From: Cohaesibacter marisflavi
Lineage (GTDB): Bacteria; Pseudomonadota; Alphaproteobacteria; Rhizobiales; Cohaesibacteraceae
Length of the DNA: 64,000 bases
Direction of reading: 5' to 3'
Assembly: GCF_900115225.1 (NCBI RefSeq)
Contig: NZ_FOVR01000002.1
Coordinates: forward strand, 496,001-560,000
A program made the translations under genes and the position numbers. Every line of letters begins with the position of its first letter. The stretch's first letter is position 1. This document shows positions 28,862 through 38,619 of the stretch, one piece after another. The notes under the pieces were generated by a model. It worked only from the letters and a program-made list of their open reading frames with translations. It had not been told where the DNA came from and did not search any database.

Positions 28862-29860
28862 CTATTCGACCATATCCACCCAGCTACGGATCAACCAGGC
28901 CGCTATGGAGAAGGGGCCCGGTGTATGGGGCAGATCGCTGTCAGTGCCGCGTTTCATCAGGGTGCGCACTTCGTCGCGCGTGAACCAGCGGGCATCGGTC
29001 AGTTCTGTCGGATCCACCGTGATCTCACTTGAGAGGGCTTCGCCATAACAGCCGATCATTAGGGACGCCGGGAAGGGCCATGGCTGGCTGGCCATATAGC
29101 GCACAGCCCCCACGCGGACCGCCGATTCTTCAAAGACTTCCCGGCGCACCGCCGCTTCAATTGTCTCGCCCTGCTCCATGAAGCCGGCGAGCGTGGTGTA
29201 GACTGGGCCTGTAAAGCGGGTGTGGTGCGCCAATAGGCAGCGCTCCACACCCTCATCATCCTTGTGCAGAACAAGCATGATGACGGCCGGATCGGTGCGC
29301 GGAAAATGAACGGCGGAACAGTTGGGGCAGTCACGACGGGCACCACCAAGGGTCACCACTGTCTTGCTACCGCATTTGGAACAGTAAGGGTGGTTGTCGT
29401 GCCAGTTCAGCAGTCCACGGGCCTGTGCGATAGCGCCCAACTGATCGTTTGGCAGCATGCCATGCAGACCAAGGGTTCGCACGGATTCAAACCGGTAGCC
29501 GTCTGTTCCTTCCAGCTTGTCTGCCGCCTCATCTGTAAGCAGCATGGCAAGGCGCGGCGCGGCTTCTTCTTCAGGATCGGTGCCAAGAATGATCGCTGTT
29601 TCCATGTCTGCGCCCAAGGTTTCAGCTTCTGCCTTGCTAAAGATGGCCCTGGAGGTCGCTTCCTTTGTGGCCAGCAGAAGAGTGTCCTTGTGAAACAGAT
29701 AAAAACCCGCATGCTTCTGCGCCATCATTGCCGGGATGCTGTCCCCATCGCGATGCTCAGTGTCTCTGCTAAGACGGTTATGCATGAAGCCAACGCCCTC
29801 GACGGTAGGGGCGGAGCGAACGGCTGCAAACGGGTCGGATGAGAAAGCAAAATCATTCAT
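28862..29860 (-). CDS. nudC: NADH pyrophosphatase / RNA decapping Nudix hydrolase
   Basis: The 332-residue NudC has a zinc ribbon (CSKCGSKTVV ... CPNC), a Nudix box GFMEQGETIEAAVRREVFEE, and the diagnostic SQPWPFPASLM motif of the NADH-pyrophosphatase branch. It hydrolyses NAD(H) and removes NAD caps from RNA. I take the ATG at 29860; a TTG two codons upstream is less likely. It converges with the acyltransferase gene, 16 bases away. Confidence 0.93.
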   Translation of the reverse strand: MNDFAFSSDPFAAVRSAPTVEGVGFMHNRLSRDTEHRDGDSIPAMMAQKHAGFYLFHKDTLLLATKEATSRAIFSKAEAETLGADMETAIILGTDPEEEAAPRLAMLLTDEAADKLEGTDGYRFESVRTLGLHGMLPNDQLGAIAQARGLLNWHDNHPYCSKCGSKTVVTLGGARRDCPNCSAVHFPRTDPAVIMLVLHKDDEGVERCLLAHHTRFTGPVYTTLAGFMEQGETIEAAVRREVFEESAVRVGAVRYMASQPWPFPASLMIGCYGEALSSEITVDPTELTDARWFTRDEVRTLMKRGTDSDLPHTPGPFSIAAWLIRSWVDMVE

Positions 29861-29976
29861 GGTCAAGTGGTGTCCAGAAGCTGGTCAAAACGGGCAGCGG
29901 CCAACCTTTAGGCGAGCCGAAGAGAAGAAGGGGCGAGAGAAGAGCCGAGAAAAAGGCGTGTGGGTAGCAGATCTTT

Positions 29977-30384
29977 TCAAAGCAGGGCTGCGGCAATCCT
30001 TTCAATCAAAGTACACGCGGATGCCTTTTCATAAGGTCGGGCAGGCATCTTGCCCCAGATCGGGCCAGCCCAGGCCGCATCGCCTTCAAAGCGGGCAATA
30101 ACATGAATATGGAGCTGGCGCACCTGATTTCCAAGGCTGGCAACATTGAGTTTGTCGCACCCGGTTTCAGCTTGCAGCACTTTGGAAACCCGCGCGATTT
30201 CATCCGTCAAACGGTGTTGGTCCTTTGGGGTAAGATCAATCAATTCCTCCGCGCCCGCGATCTGCGGTATCATCACCAGCCATGGAAAATTGGAATCATT
30301 CATGAGCCGCACAGTACAAAGCTTTAGCTCGGCCAGAGGCAGGCTATCAGCCTTCAGTTGGGGATCAAGTGTGAATTCAACCAT
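29977..30384 (-). CDS. HIT-family nucleotide-binding protein
   Basis: A 135-residue protein starts at the ATG at 30384, placed 7 bases after GGAG; the frame continues upstream without such a site. The HIT region reads QLHIHVIAR near 90-97: the second and third His of the HxHxH triad are kept (His92, His94) and the first is Gln. The middle His is the nucleophile in HIT hydrolases, so activity is possible. It lies just before nudC on the same strand, so both may act on nucleotides. Confidence 0.86.
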   Translation of the reverse strand: MVEFTLDPQLKADSLPLAELKLCTVRLMNDSNFPWLVMIPQIAGAEELIDLTPKDQHRLTDEIARVSKVLQAETGCDKLNVASLGNQVRQLHIHVIARFEGDAAWAGPIWGKMPARPYEKASACTLIERIAAALL

Positions 30385-30792
30385 CTTTTTGCTCCATATG
30401 CCCAATTTTGCTGACAAGGAATCGCCTATTGCCTCTTGCATTAGCATGTCACAAGTGACATATGAACAGACGGAAGGCTGGCAATGGACGTTCCCCTCGC
30501 CAATCGGGTCAGGTCCGGAAGGAAGCAGCCCTAACGAGTTTCAGAGCGGGTCATCTGTTCAGTCTTCCACTCTTCCCTCACAAAATTTGACCAGACGCAC
30601 AATAGAGCGCTCTAAGTCCGTTCTCCAACGGTCCTTTTCGCATTGCTCCCTTGCACGGGCGGGAAATGACGCGTCTTCTGTATTCCTTTCAACAACAAAG
30701 ACGCATCCGGCGACAAGATAGGTGACGCAGCGCGCGTTCCTCTGCTATGGATAGCGATATTCGTTTTTTGCAAGAAGCTGCGGGATTCCCTT
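30385..30792. other. Gap between HIT gene and dnaX, holding the SRP RNA
   Basis: About 400 bases. The central part encodes the small SRP RNA listed separately; the rest should contain the promoters for the HIT gene, the RNA and dnaX. No protein gene is supported; a plus-strand frame across the region is a shadow. Confidence 0.5.
30462..30562 (+). ncRNA. ffs: Signal recognition particle RNA, small bacterial type (4.5S)
   Basis: The invariant SRP RNA core GTCAGGTCCGGAAGGAAGC is at 30508-30526, with the flanking symmetric-loop sequence CAGCC following. The outer arms pair: GAACAGA at 30464-30470 with TCTGTTC at 30554-30560. This gives an RNA of about 100 nucleotides that binds Ffh for co-translational targeting to the membrane. 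Exact ends are estimated from the helix. Position before dnaX is the usual alphaproteobacterial arrangement. Confidence 0.93.
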
Positions 30793-32799
30793 ATGGACGA
30801 TCAAGAACATCAATCAGCTGAAGGTTATCGCGTACTGGCGCGCAAATACCGCCCTGCGAGCTTTGATGATCTGATCGGTCAGGGGCCGATGGTTCGCACC
30901 CTGACCAACGCCTTCAAAACCGGGCGCATCGCACAAGCCTATATGCTGACCGGTGTACGCGGGGTGGGTAAAACCACCACCGCTCGTATTCTGGCACGCG
31001 CCCTCAACTATGAAATTCCCGGCGAAATTAGCAGCCCCACCATCGATATGCCGCGCCTTGGCACCCACTGTCAGGCCATCATGGAAGGCCGCCATGTGGA
31101 CATCATGGAGATGGACGCCGCTTCCCACACCTCGATCAATGATATCCGCGAGATTATTGAAGCAGCACGCTACAAGCCGGTGAGCGCGCGCTACAAGGTC
31201 TACATCATCGACGAGGTGCACATGCTTTCCACGGCAGCCTTCAACGGGCTGCTCAAGACGCTCGAGGAGCCGCCCGAGCATGTGAAATTCATTTTCGCCA
31301 CCACCGAGATTCGTAAGGTGCCGGTCACTGTCCTCTCTCGCTGTCAGCGCTTCGATTTGCGTCGCATCGATGCAGGCGAAATGGCTGCATATATGCAGAG
31401 CATGTGCGACAAGGAGCAGGTGGAAATCGAGGAAGATGCCTTGCAGATGATTGCAAGAGCAGGGGAAGGCTCGGTGCGCGACTCGCTCTCGCTGCTTGAC
31501 CAGGCCATTTCCCATGGAGCCGGCAAGATCACCGCCGAGACCACCCGCCAGATGCTGGGCCTTGCAGACCGGGCACGCATCATCGATCTGTTTGAAGCCC
31601 TGATGAAGGGCGATATCGCCAAGGCTCTGGAAGAACTCAAGAGCCAGTATGATATCGGCGCCGAGCCTGCGGTGGTTCTCTCCGACCTTGCCGACTTTGT
31701 GCATCTGGTTACCCGCCTCAAGCTGACGCCTGATGCCAGCTCGGAGGCGGCAGCGACCGAAGCGGAGAAGACCCGCGGGCGCGATTTTTCTACTCATCTA
31801 TCCGTGCGCGTGCTCTCACGGGCCTGGCAGATGCTGCTCAAGGGGTTGGCTGAAGTGCAGTCTTCGCCACGCCCTCTGGCATCGGCTGAAATGGTACTGG
31901 TGCGCATGGCCTATGTGGCTGATCTGCCAAGCCCGGATGAAGCGCTGCGCATGCTCGCCAACCGAGATTTCAGACCTCCGATGCCCACCGGCGCGGGATC
32001 AGGCCCTTCGACCCCGCCGGATGCAACTCTTCCGGCCCATTCCGGCCCGCAGGACCAGCAGGATATGCCACCGCAAGGCATGCCCCATCAAGGGCCCTCC
32101 GACCCATCGCAAGGGGGCGGGCCGACGGCAATGCAGGCCGGGTCGGGCATGAATTCGGGTGTCAATCCGGCCAATCAGCCAACACCGGATTTGCAGCGTG
32201 GCCATGCGGATCCGGCACAGACGGAAAAAGCCAATCTTCGGCTGGTCTCCAGCCAGAGCGAAATGCAGGTGGCCCGTCAGGCCCGCGCCAATCCCCCGTC
32301 CGGTCATGAGAATACGGCCTCTCCGGTCAAACCCGTGATCACGCGCTTTGAGCAGATCATTGCGCTGGCCAAGTCTCATCGCGACATCGCGCTGCAATTC
32401 ACGCTGGAATCGGCCGTTCGCCCTGTTAGCGTTGAGCCAGGACGCGTTGTGGTCGCCTATGATGGCGCCGATGGCGAGGCTTTCCAGACCAAACTGTCGC
32501 GCAAGCTTTCTGAATGGACCGGCGAACGCTGGCTCGTCGACCTTACAAGGGAAGGTGGCGGCGCAACCCTGTTCGAGCGCAAGGAAGAGCGCGAAAAGCA
32601 GGCTCGTGAAGAAGCCGACAACCATCCGCTGGTCGAAGCGGTGCGCAAGGCCTTCCCCGGTTCCAAGGTCGTTGACGTGCGCATCAATCGCGACTTTGAA
32701 GAAGAATTTCTGGCGCCGGTCATTGAAGACCCGGACGAAGATGGCGATATGTCTTTGACAATCGATGACGCGGACGAGTTCGGGCTCGACAATTTATAG
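30793..32799 (+). CDS. dnaX: DNA polymerase III subunits gamma/tau
   Basis: The 668-residue clamp-loader ATPase shows YRPASFDDLIGQ near residue 19, Walker A GVRGVGKTT at 54-62, EMDAASHTSINDIRE near 106-120 and YIIDEVHMLS (Walker B). A Pro/Gly/Gln-rich linker (about 395-500) separates it from the tau C-terminal domain that binds the polymerase core. The zinc module keeps only one of the four Cys seen in E. coli (Cys93). No obvious A-A-A-A-A-A-G slippery site was noticed, so a gamma form is not evident. It opens dnaX-ybaB-recR. Confidence 0.95.
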   Translation: MDDQEHQSAEGYRVLARKYRPASFDDLIGQGPMVRTLTNAFKTGRIAQAYMLTGVRGVGKTTTARILARALNYEIPGEISSPTIDMPRLGTHCQAIMEGRHVDIMEMDAASHTSINDIREIIEAARYKPVSARYKVYIIDEVHMLSTAAFNGLLKTLEEPPEHVKFIFATTEIRKVPVTVLSRCQRFDLRRIDAGEMAAYMQSMCDKEQVEIEEDALQMIARAGEGSVRDSLSLLDQAISHGAGKITAETTRQMLGLADRARIIDLFEALMKGDIAKALEELKSQYDIGAEPAVVLSDLADFVHLVTRLKLTPDASSEAAATEAEKTRGRDFSTHLSVRVLSRAWQMLLKGLAEVQSSPRPLASAEMVLVRMAYVADLPSPDEALRMLANRDFRPPMPTGAGSGPSTPPDATLPAHSGPQDQQDMPPQGMPHQGPSDPSQGGGPTAMQAGSGMNSGVNPANQPTPDLQRGHADPAQTEKANLRLVSSQSEMQVARQARANPPSGHENTASPVKPVITRFEQIIALAKSHRDIALQFTLESAVRPVSVEPGRVVVAYDGADGEAFQTKLSRKLSEWTGERWLVDLTREGGGATLFERKEEREKQAREEADNHPLVEAVRKAFPGSKVVDVRINRDFEEEFLAPVIEDPDEDGDMSLTIDDADEFGLDNL

Positions 32800-32893
32800 A
32801 GGCCGCAATCCGTCCCCTACACAAGCCACAAATGTGAGAAAAGCCTTCTGGCGCTTGTAAGCCGCCGGGGCGGGAACGAAAAGGATGATCCCC

Positions 32894-33214
32894 ATGGACA
32901 TGATGAAGATGATGAAGAAGGCGAAGGAAATGCAGGCCAAAATGGCCGAGATGCAGGAAGAAGTCGCCGAAATGGAAGCAACAGGCGTAGCCGGTGGCGA
33001 TATGGTCAAAGTAACCGTTACCGGCAAAGGGCAAATGAAATCTCTTTCCATCGATCCATCCATGATCAATGCCGATGATGCCGAAATTCTAGAAGACCTG
33101 ATCATCGCTGCCCACAACGATGCCAAAGCCAAGGTTGAAGCCGCCATGCAGGAAAAAATGCAGGCAATGGCTGGTGATCTGGGACTTCCTGCTGGCATGA
33201 ATCTGCCATTCTGA
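32894..33214 (+). CDS. ybaB: YbaB/EbfC nucleoid-associated protein
   Basis: A 106-residue DNA-binding protein begins [17 protein letters not shown], followed by the family core [20 protein letters not shown] chose the ATG at 32894 because AAGG lies 9 bases upstream; an ATG at 32885 directly abuts that site. YbaB proteins form tweezer-like dimers on DNA and are nearly always encoded between dnaX and recR, as here. Confidence 0.93.
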   Translation: MDMMKMMKKAKEMQAKMAEMQEEVAEMEATGVAGGDMVKVTVTGKGQMKSLSIDPSMINADDAEILEDLIIAAHNDAKAKVEAAMQEKMQAMAGDLGLPAGMNLPF

Positions 33215-33274
33215 TTGCGGTTGCAAAGACAAGTGCCGCAATGATGCAATCGCTGTATTGAGATGAGGTGTGGT

Positions 33275-33919
33275 ATGGCAAGTCATGTTGCCGGTCCGGA
33301 CATTGAAAAACTGATCAAGCTTCTGGCGCGTCTGCCCGGGCTGGGGCCGCGCTCGGCCCGTCGGGTGGCGCTGCATCTGATCAAGAACAAGGACCAGCTT
33401 CTGGTCCCGCTGTCCGAGGCGATGAGAGTTGCGGTTGAAAAGGTTCAGGTGTGCGAAACCTGTGGCAATATCGATAGCGCCAGCCCTTGCACCATCTGCA
33501 CCGACACGCGCCGCGATCCGTCCGTTCTGGTCGTGGTGGAAGATGTCTCCGATCTCTGGGCGCTGGAGCGAGCCTCCGTCATCAATGCCGCCTATCATGT
33601 GCTGGGCGGAACGCTAAGCCCTCTGGATGGTGTGGGGCCTGATGATCTCAATATCGCCGGGCTCCTCAAGCGCACGGCAAAGGGCGAAATTCGCGAAATC
33701 ATTCTGGCTGTCAATGCCACGGTGGAGGGCCAGACCACGGCTCACTATATCACCGATCAGTTGCAGGAGCAGGCCAAGGAGCTGAAGGTCAGCAATCCGG
33801 CCTATGAGCCGATCCGGATATCCCAGCTTGCCCATGGTGTGCCCATCGGCGGGGAGCTTGATTATCTGGACGAAGGCACACTGCTACAGGCGATCCGCAG
33901 CCGTAAAGCCTTTGAATAG
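33275..33919 (+). CDS. recR: Recombination mediator RecR
   Basis: This 214-residue protein acts with RecO/RecF to load RecA on gapped DNA. It has the helix-hairpin-helix region [14 protein letters not shown], a zinc finger [16 protein letters not shown] near 65-80, and a Toprim domain with [13 protein letters not shown] and the later [12 protein letters not shown]. The ATG at 33275 has GAGG six bases upstream and is preferred over an ATG four codons earlier. Confidence 0.95.
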   Translation: MASHVAGPDIEKLIKLLARLPGLGPRSARRVALHLIKNKDQLLVPLSEAMRVAVEKVQVCETCGNIDSASPCTICTDTRRDPSVLVVVEDVSDLWALERASVINAAYHVLGGTLSPLDGVGPDDLNIAGLLKRTAKGEIREIILAVNATVEGQTTAHYITDQLQEQAKELKVSNPAYEPIRISQLAHGVPIGGELDYLDEGTLLQAIRSRKAFE

Positions 33920-33965
33920 AGACACGGGACGCGGCTTTCTCCAACATTCCCCCATCGTTCACCAT

Positions 33966-35321
33966 TCAGCGCTCTTCCTCATCCATACTGAATAGGGAGC
34001 GCGAGGTGCCCGGCTCCGCAATCTTTGGGCCGGCAATGCCATAAGGTCCCTTAAAGGGAAAAGCGGGCGTATCCTCAACGGGGGCAGGCGTCTCGGTTTC
34101 TGGCGTTCCGGTTTCTGGTGTTTCCTCAGTCTCGCTTTTGTCGGCTATATGATCGGCATTGTCCCTTGCGGCCGCTTGCAGCTCGGCTTCGCTAACATCA
34201 ATCTCCTCGATCTTGCGCCCGCGTTTGACGATCTTGCCGGTCGAGGTGAGAATCTGGTCGACATCCTTTTGCGTCTGCCCGAAATGGGCCTGTAGCTTTG
34301 AGACCCGATCATCAAGCCGCGTTACATCTTCCATCAGGAGGGTCACTTCGCGTTGGATGATATGAGCCTGTTCGCGCATGCGGGCATCCTTGAGGATCGA
34401 CTGGATGACCTGAATGGACAGGGTCAGCAGGGAAGGCGAAACGATGACAATCCGCGCCCGATGCGCCGTTTGCACCACATCGTCAAATTGCTCATGCAGA
34501 TCGGCAAACAGGCTCTCGGACGGAACGAACATGAAGGCCGTGTCCTGCGTTTCACCTACGAGGAAATAACGCTCTGATATATCCTTTATATGCTTTTTGA
34601 CATCATTGCGAAAACGGCTTCGGGCGGCCTTGTCCTCATCCGGATTGGCCGCTTCCTTCACCGCCGTCCAGCCTTCAAGTGGAAACTTGGCATCGATCAC
34701 CAACACGGCCGTGTCATTGGGAATATGGATCACGCAATCAGGCCGCTTGCCGTTTGATAAGGTAAACTGGAAATCATAGGCATGCTTGGGCAGGGCATCC
34801 TCGATAATGGCTTCCATGCGTCCTTGCCCGAAGGTGCCGCGCGCCTGTTTGTTGGCGAGGATCTGCTGCAGTTCGACCACCCGTCCGGAAAGCTCGGTGA
34901 TGTTGCCTTGCGCCTTGTCGATCAGGGCCAGACGCTCATGCAGCGCCCGCAAATGGTCGCCTGTCATCTTCTGTTGATCACCAAGGCTCTTGGTTACCGT
35001 CTGGCTCAGCCGGTGGCCCATGCCGTCCATCCGGTTGGTCAGAGCCTGCGACATCTCTGTCTGTCGTGTCGAGAAGATCTCGGCCATGGTTTGCATGCGG
35101 CCCGTCATCTCGGCTTGAAGCCGGGAGAGTTCATCCACCTGTGCTCTTTGGCGGCGAGCCTGTTCCTGCGCGTCAAACAGCTCCTGCGCCCGCACATTAT
35201 TCTGTCGCGACAGGCTGATGAGAAGCCAAAGCACCAGCAGCCCGATCAGCGCTAAGGCCCCGATCAGGATCTGGAAGGTCGTTATGCCATGCTGGCCCAG
35301 TGTGATCACAATGTCATTCAT
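33966..35321 (-). CDS. rmuC: RmuC-family DNA recombination protein
   Basis: A 451-residue protein has an N-terminal membrane helix (about 14-36), a coiled-coil stretch rich in Gln/Arg/Glu (about 40-150), and the RmuC nuclease-like domain with ALPKHAYDFQFTLSNGKRPD and VLVIDAKFPLEGW. The C-terminal 70 residues are acidic, Pro/Thr-rich and probably disordered. RmuC limits inversions at short repeats. I start at the ATG at 35321; the frame extends to a TTG at 35360. No strong ribosome site is visible. It converges with recR. Confidence 0.88.
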   Translation of the reverse strand: MNDIVITLGQHGITTFQILIGALALIGLLVLWLLISLSRQNNVRAQELFDAQEQARRQRAQVDELSRLQAEMTGRMQTMAEIFSTRQTEMSQALTNRMDGMGHRLSQTVTKSLGDQQKMTGDHLRALHERLALIDKAQGNITELSGRVVELQQILANKQARGTFGQGRMEAIIEDALPKHAYDFQFTLSNGKRPDCVIHIPNDTAVLVIDAKFPLEGWTAVKEAANPDEDKAARSRFRNDVKKHIKDISERYFLVGETQDTAFMFVPSESLFADLHEQFDDVVQTAHRARIVIVSPSLLTLSIQVIQSILKDARMREQAHIIQREVTLLMEDVTRLDDRVSKLQAHFGQTQKDVDQILTSTGKIVKRGRKIEEIDVSEAELQAAARDNADHIADKSETEETPETGTPETETPAPVEDTPAFPFKGPYGIAGPKIAEPGTSRSLFSMDEEER

Positions 35322-35476
35322 GGCGCGACTATAGAGCGATTCGGAAGCGTAGCGAAACAAAGTGTGAACATGGATGTGTGTGCTTTGGTCGGAATTGGTT
35401 AGAAAAGCATAGGAATTTCCTATTCTTTCGCGCCTTTGAGATTGACGCTTGAAGCTGAAAAGCTTATGTCAGCTTC

Positions 35477-35995
35477 ATGGCTGTGATGGATATTGTAACA
35501 TTGCCGGATCCGATCCTGCGAAAGCAATCGCTTCCGGTTGAGCGCGTAGACGATGATCTGCGCACTTTGATCGACAACATGATTGAAACCATGTACAAGG
35601 CCCCGGGCATTGGTCTGGCGGGCATACAGGTGGGCGTGGACAGACGCCTCTTCGTGATGGATGTCTCCCGCGAAGAGAATTCCCCCATCTGCATGATCAA
35701 TCCAAAGATCATTTTTCAGTCTGAAGAGCTGAATACCCACGAGGAAGGCTGCCTGTCGATCCCTGAATATTACGCAGAAGTGGATCGTCCCAAACAGGTG
35801 ACGATGGAATTTCTCGATCGTGATGGTAAGCCGCAGACCCTCGAGCTGGATGAGCTGGCAGCAACCTGCGCCCAGCATGAGTTCGACCATCTCAATGGGG
35901 CTCTCTTCATCGATTATCTCTCGAAGCTGCGCCGGGATCGGGTGATCAAGAAATTCACCAAGCTGGCCAAACAGAAAGAGAAGATCGTCCTGTAA
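35477..35995 (+). CDS. def: Peptide deformylase
   Basis: The 172-residue metalloenzyme removes the formyl group from nascent N-terminal methionine. All three family motifs are seen: GIGLAGIQVG near 44-53 (Gly replaces the usual second Ala), EGCLSIP with metal ligand Cys92, and QHEFDHL with His134, Glu135 and His138. It is followed by fmt 39 bases later, the usual def-fmt pair that removes and adds the same formyl group. Confidence 0.96.
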   Translation: MAVMDIVTLPDPILRKQSLPVERVDDDLRTLIDNMIETMYKAPGIGLAGIQVGVDRRLFVMDVSREENSPICMINPKIIFQSEELNTHEEGCLSIPEYYAEVDRPKQVTMEFLDRDGKPQTLELDELAATCAQHEFDHLNGALFIDYLSKLRRDRVIKKFTKLAKQKEKIVL

Positions 35996-36034
35996 CGGTC
36001 TTCCATCATCACTGCAACGCAACGAGGGTATGCC

Positions 36035-36964
36035 ATGCTGCGCGTCGTCTTTATGGGAACGCCGGATTTTTCCGTTCCGACCCTGATGGAAATTGTCGGG
36101 CAAGGCCATGAAGTGGTCGCTGTCTATAGCCAGCCACCGCGTCCGGCCGGTCGCGGCATGGAAGAACGCAAGACGCCGGTGCATCAGGCCGCCGATCAGC
36201 TCGGGCTTCCCGTTTTCACGCCAACGTCGCTGAAGTCTGAAGAGGAGCAGGAGAAATTCCGCGCCCTTGATGCGGACGTGGCTGTAGTTGTGGCCTATGG
36301 CCTGTTGCTGCCCAAGGCCATTCTTGATGCGCCCCATGAAGGTTGCCTCAATCTGCATGGCTCGCTTCTGCCGCGTTGGCGCGGGGCTGCTCCCATCCAG
36401 CGTGCCATCATGGCGGGCGACGCCGAAACCGGTGTTCAGGTCATGCGCATGGACGAGGGGCTGGATACCGGCGACATCTGCATGTCAGAGACCATCCCCA
36501 TCACAGAACAGATGACGGCTGAAGACCTGCATGACAAGATGATGGTACTGGGAGCCGACCTGATGGTGCGGGCGCTCGGCGCCCTGTCGCGCGGGCTGCT
36601 TACCTCCCGGCCTCAGGCCGAAGAGGGCGTAACCTACGCCAAGAAAATCGACAAGGCCGAAAGCCGTATTGATTTTTCAATGAGCGCCAAGGAAGTCCAT
36701 AACATCATTCGTGGCCTGTCGCCGTTTCCCGGTGCATGGGTCATGATGACCATTCGCGGCAAGGAGCAGAGGGTCAAGCTTCTGCGCTCCGAGCTGGCCG
36801 ATGGGGCTGGCGTTCCGGGCACTCTGCTCGATGATGCCATGACCATAGCCTGCGGCGAGGGCGCGGTGCGCCTTGCCAAGCTGCAGCGCGCTGGCAAGGG
36901 CGCCATGAATGCAGATGAGTTCCTGCGCGGTGCCGATCTGACCATCGGCGACGTGATTACTTAA
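36035..36964 (+). CDS. fmt: Methionyl-tRNA formyltransferase
   Basis: The 309-residue enzyme formylates initiator Met-tRNA using 10-formyl-THF. The N-terminal Rossmann part has [12 protein letters not shown], and the catalytic loop is [19 protein letters not shown] with the Asn/His pair and the later DEGLDTGDI Asp. A C-terminal tRNA-binding OB-like domain follows ([18 protein letters not shown]). Its stop overlaps by 8 bases with the end of a convergent small gene. Confidence 0.96.
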   Translation: MLRVVFMGTPDFSVPTLMEIVGQGHEVVAVYSQPPRPAGRGMEERKTPVHQAADQLGLPVFTPTSLKSEEEQEKFRALDADVAVVVAYGLLLPKAILDAPHEGCLNLHGSLLPRWRGAAPIQRAIMAGDAETGVQVMRMDEGLDTGDICMSETIPITEQMTAEDLHDKMMVLGADLMVRALGALSRGLLTSRPQAEEGVTYAKKIDKAESRIDFSMSAKEVHNIIRGLSPFPGAWVMMTIRGKEQRVKLLRSELADGAGVPGTLLDDAMTIACGEGAVRLAKLQRAGKGAMNADEFLRGADLTIGDVIT

Positions 36965-37193
36965 AGCCAAACTCTCGTTTCATCGTTTCGAATAGCTGAA
37001 ATGCACTGTTTTGGTCAAATTGGATAGATTGGCTCGTTTTCCCTTTTATTTTTCGAGCCGGTGATCCGTAAGATTCAATTTGGAGGTAGGTATTACCTTC
37101 CTCGTCCCGAAGCGTGAAAAAAGATGCCTCGACTTCTTGGTGAATATTCTTAGTTTGAGGTTTCTTTTCCTCGAGCTTACGAACCAAAGCCAT
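36957..37193 (-). CDS. Small conserved protein opposite fmt (unknown function)
   Basis: A 78-residue protein, [16 protein letters not shown] at the start, followed by a beta-rich stretch ([22 protein letters not shown]) and a helical end. There is no signal or membrane segment. I recall close homologs in several proteobacteria that are often mislabelled after the neighbouring fmt, but no tested function. Convergent with fmt with 8 bases shared. The A/T-rich codon use differs from its neighbours, hinting at separate origin or low expression. Confidence 0.75.
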   Translation of the reverse strand: MALVRKLEEKKPQTKNIHQEVEASFFTLRDEEGNTYLQIESYGSPARKIKGKTSQSIQFDQNSAFQLFETMKREFGFK

Positions 37194-37232
37194 GACAGTA
37201 TCCTTTCTGTTTTTAGCAATCTATGGTAGAAA

Positions 37233-38027
37233 ATGCCTCGTTACAAGCTTTTGATCGAATATGACGGACGCCCCTTTTCTGGCTGGCAGCGGCAGGATAA
37301 TGCGCCCTCTGTCATGGGCCTGATCGAGGAATCTCTGTTCAAATTCACGCATGAACGGGTGACGCTGTTTGGTGCGGGGCGCACGGATTCAGGGGTTCAC
37401 GCCACTGGGCAGGTCGCGCATATGGATCTGGAGCGCGATTGGCACAGCCTCAAACTGAATGAAGCGCTGAATTTCTTCCTCAAGGAAACCGGCGTGGCCA
37501 TTCTCAAGGTCTGGAAGGTGACGGACGCCTTTGACAGCCGCTTCGAGGCCGTCAAACGTTATTACCGTTACCGCATCTGCAATCGCCGTGCGCCGCTGAC
37601 CTTCGAAATCGGGCGTGCTTGGCAATATAGCTACGCGATTGATGTGGAGCGGATGCAGGCCGGTGCCGACCTGCTGGTCGGGCATTATGATTTCACCACC
37701 TTTCGCGCCACGGCCTGTCAGGCCAAAAGCCCTTGGCGCACCATGGAGAAGCTCACCATCAGCCGCGAGGGCGAATGGGTCTATATGGATGCGATGGCAC
37801 GGTCCTTCCTGCATAACCAGATCCGCTCTTTTGTTGGGTCTCTGGTGGAAGTGGGCTCCGGACGCAAACCGGTCGAATGGATCAGCGAAATTCTGGAGGC
37901 CCGCGATCGCCGCGCCTGCGGCCCTGTCGCGCCACCCGATGGGCTTTATCTCACGCAGGTCGATTACCGCCAAGACATCGATTATGTCATTCCGGAAGAG
38001 CCATGGCAGGGCCACGGTCACAAGTAA
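37233..38027 (+). CDS. truA: tRNA pseudouridine synthase A
   Basis: At 264 residues this TruA converts uridines 38-40 of tRNA anticodon arms to pseudouridine. The catalytic Asp is Asp52 in GAGRTDSGVHATGQ, preceded by IEYDGRPFSGWQRQ; the C-terminal ARSFLHNQIR segment completes the site. It follows fmt after the opposed small gene. Divergence from that gene leaves only 39 bases for two starts. Confidence 0.96.
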   Translation: MPRYKLLIEYDGRPFSGWQRQDNAPSVMGLIEESLFKFTHERVTLFGAGRTDSGVHATGQVAHMDLERDWHSLKLNEALNFFLKETGVAILKVWKVTDAFDSRFEAVKRYYRYRICNRRAPLTFEIGRAWQYSYAIDVERMQAGADLLVGHYDFTTFRATACQAKSPWRTMEKLTISREGEWVYMDAMARSFLHNQIRSFVGSLVEVGSGRKPVEWISEILEARDRRACGPVAPPDGLYLTQVDYRQDIDYVIPEEPWQGHGHK

Positions 38028-38043
38028 GGTTGCAGGAGGGTGC

Positions 38044-38619
38044 TTAGGCGCTGACTGTGGCCAGACTGACGCTATGCAGCCAGAAGGCTGAGGCAATGCC
38101 GATAATGACCATCAGAATAGCCAGGCCAAGCGCAGTGAAGGGCGGACATTCCAGCACGAAGCTATAAAGCCGATAGGCCACCCACATGGCAAAACCATAG
38201 ATGGCGAGCATCAGCATGATGGAAAGCTGCGGCGGAATGAGTTGTGTTGTCATCATCGCACCGGGCAGCATGGTGATCAGAACCATGATCACGCTTAGCC
38301 AGTTGTAACTCACGATCAGCGGAATGAACCGGTCCCGGTAGCCCAGAACCGAAATGATTGCATAAAGGATCAGCGGCGGCAGGCCCCAATCCAGAAACAG
38401 CTGCAACAGATAAAGCGTGCCCCCACCAGAGCGAAAGAGCAGCACCTCATCGAGATAGCCGAACAACAGCGCATAGAACAGGCTGAGCGGCTCGACGATC
38501 AGCATCGCAATGAAGGAAAGCCAGAAGCCCCGTCGGGTGGCATCAATGCCATAAAGGGCGTCGTCTTTGCCGCGCACAAAAGACCACAACAGTTCAAGAT
38601 GATAGAAAATATAGGTCAT
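38044..38619 (-). CDS. Integral membrane protein of unknown function
   Basis: A 191-residue protein with about five hydrophobic helices (near 30-55, 70-95, 100-120, 128-150, 160-185) and few charged residues. It begins MTYIFYHLELLWSFVRGKDDA. I see no catalytic or transport motif; the pattern loosely resembles Yip1-like or small envelope proteins. It converges with truA, 16 bases from its stop, and lies between truA and dapE. Confidence 0.7.
   Translation of the reverse strand: MTYIFYHLELLWSFVRGKDDALYGIDATRRGFWLSFIAMLIVEPLSLFYALLFGYLDEVLLFRSGGGTLYLLQLFLDWGLPPLILYAIISVLGYRDRFIPLIVSYNWLSVIMVLITMLPGAMMTTQLIPPQLSIMLMLAIYGFAMWVAYRLYSFVLECPPFTALGLAILMVIIGIASAFWLHSVSLATVSA

Noticed and set aside
30814-31797. 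Minus-strand frame of 327 codons opposite dnaX
   Set aside because: Antisense of well-conserved dnaX with no protein family features.
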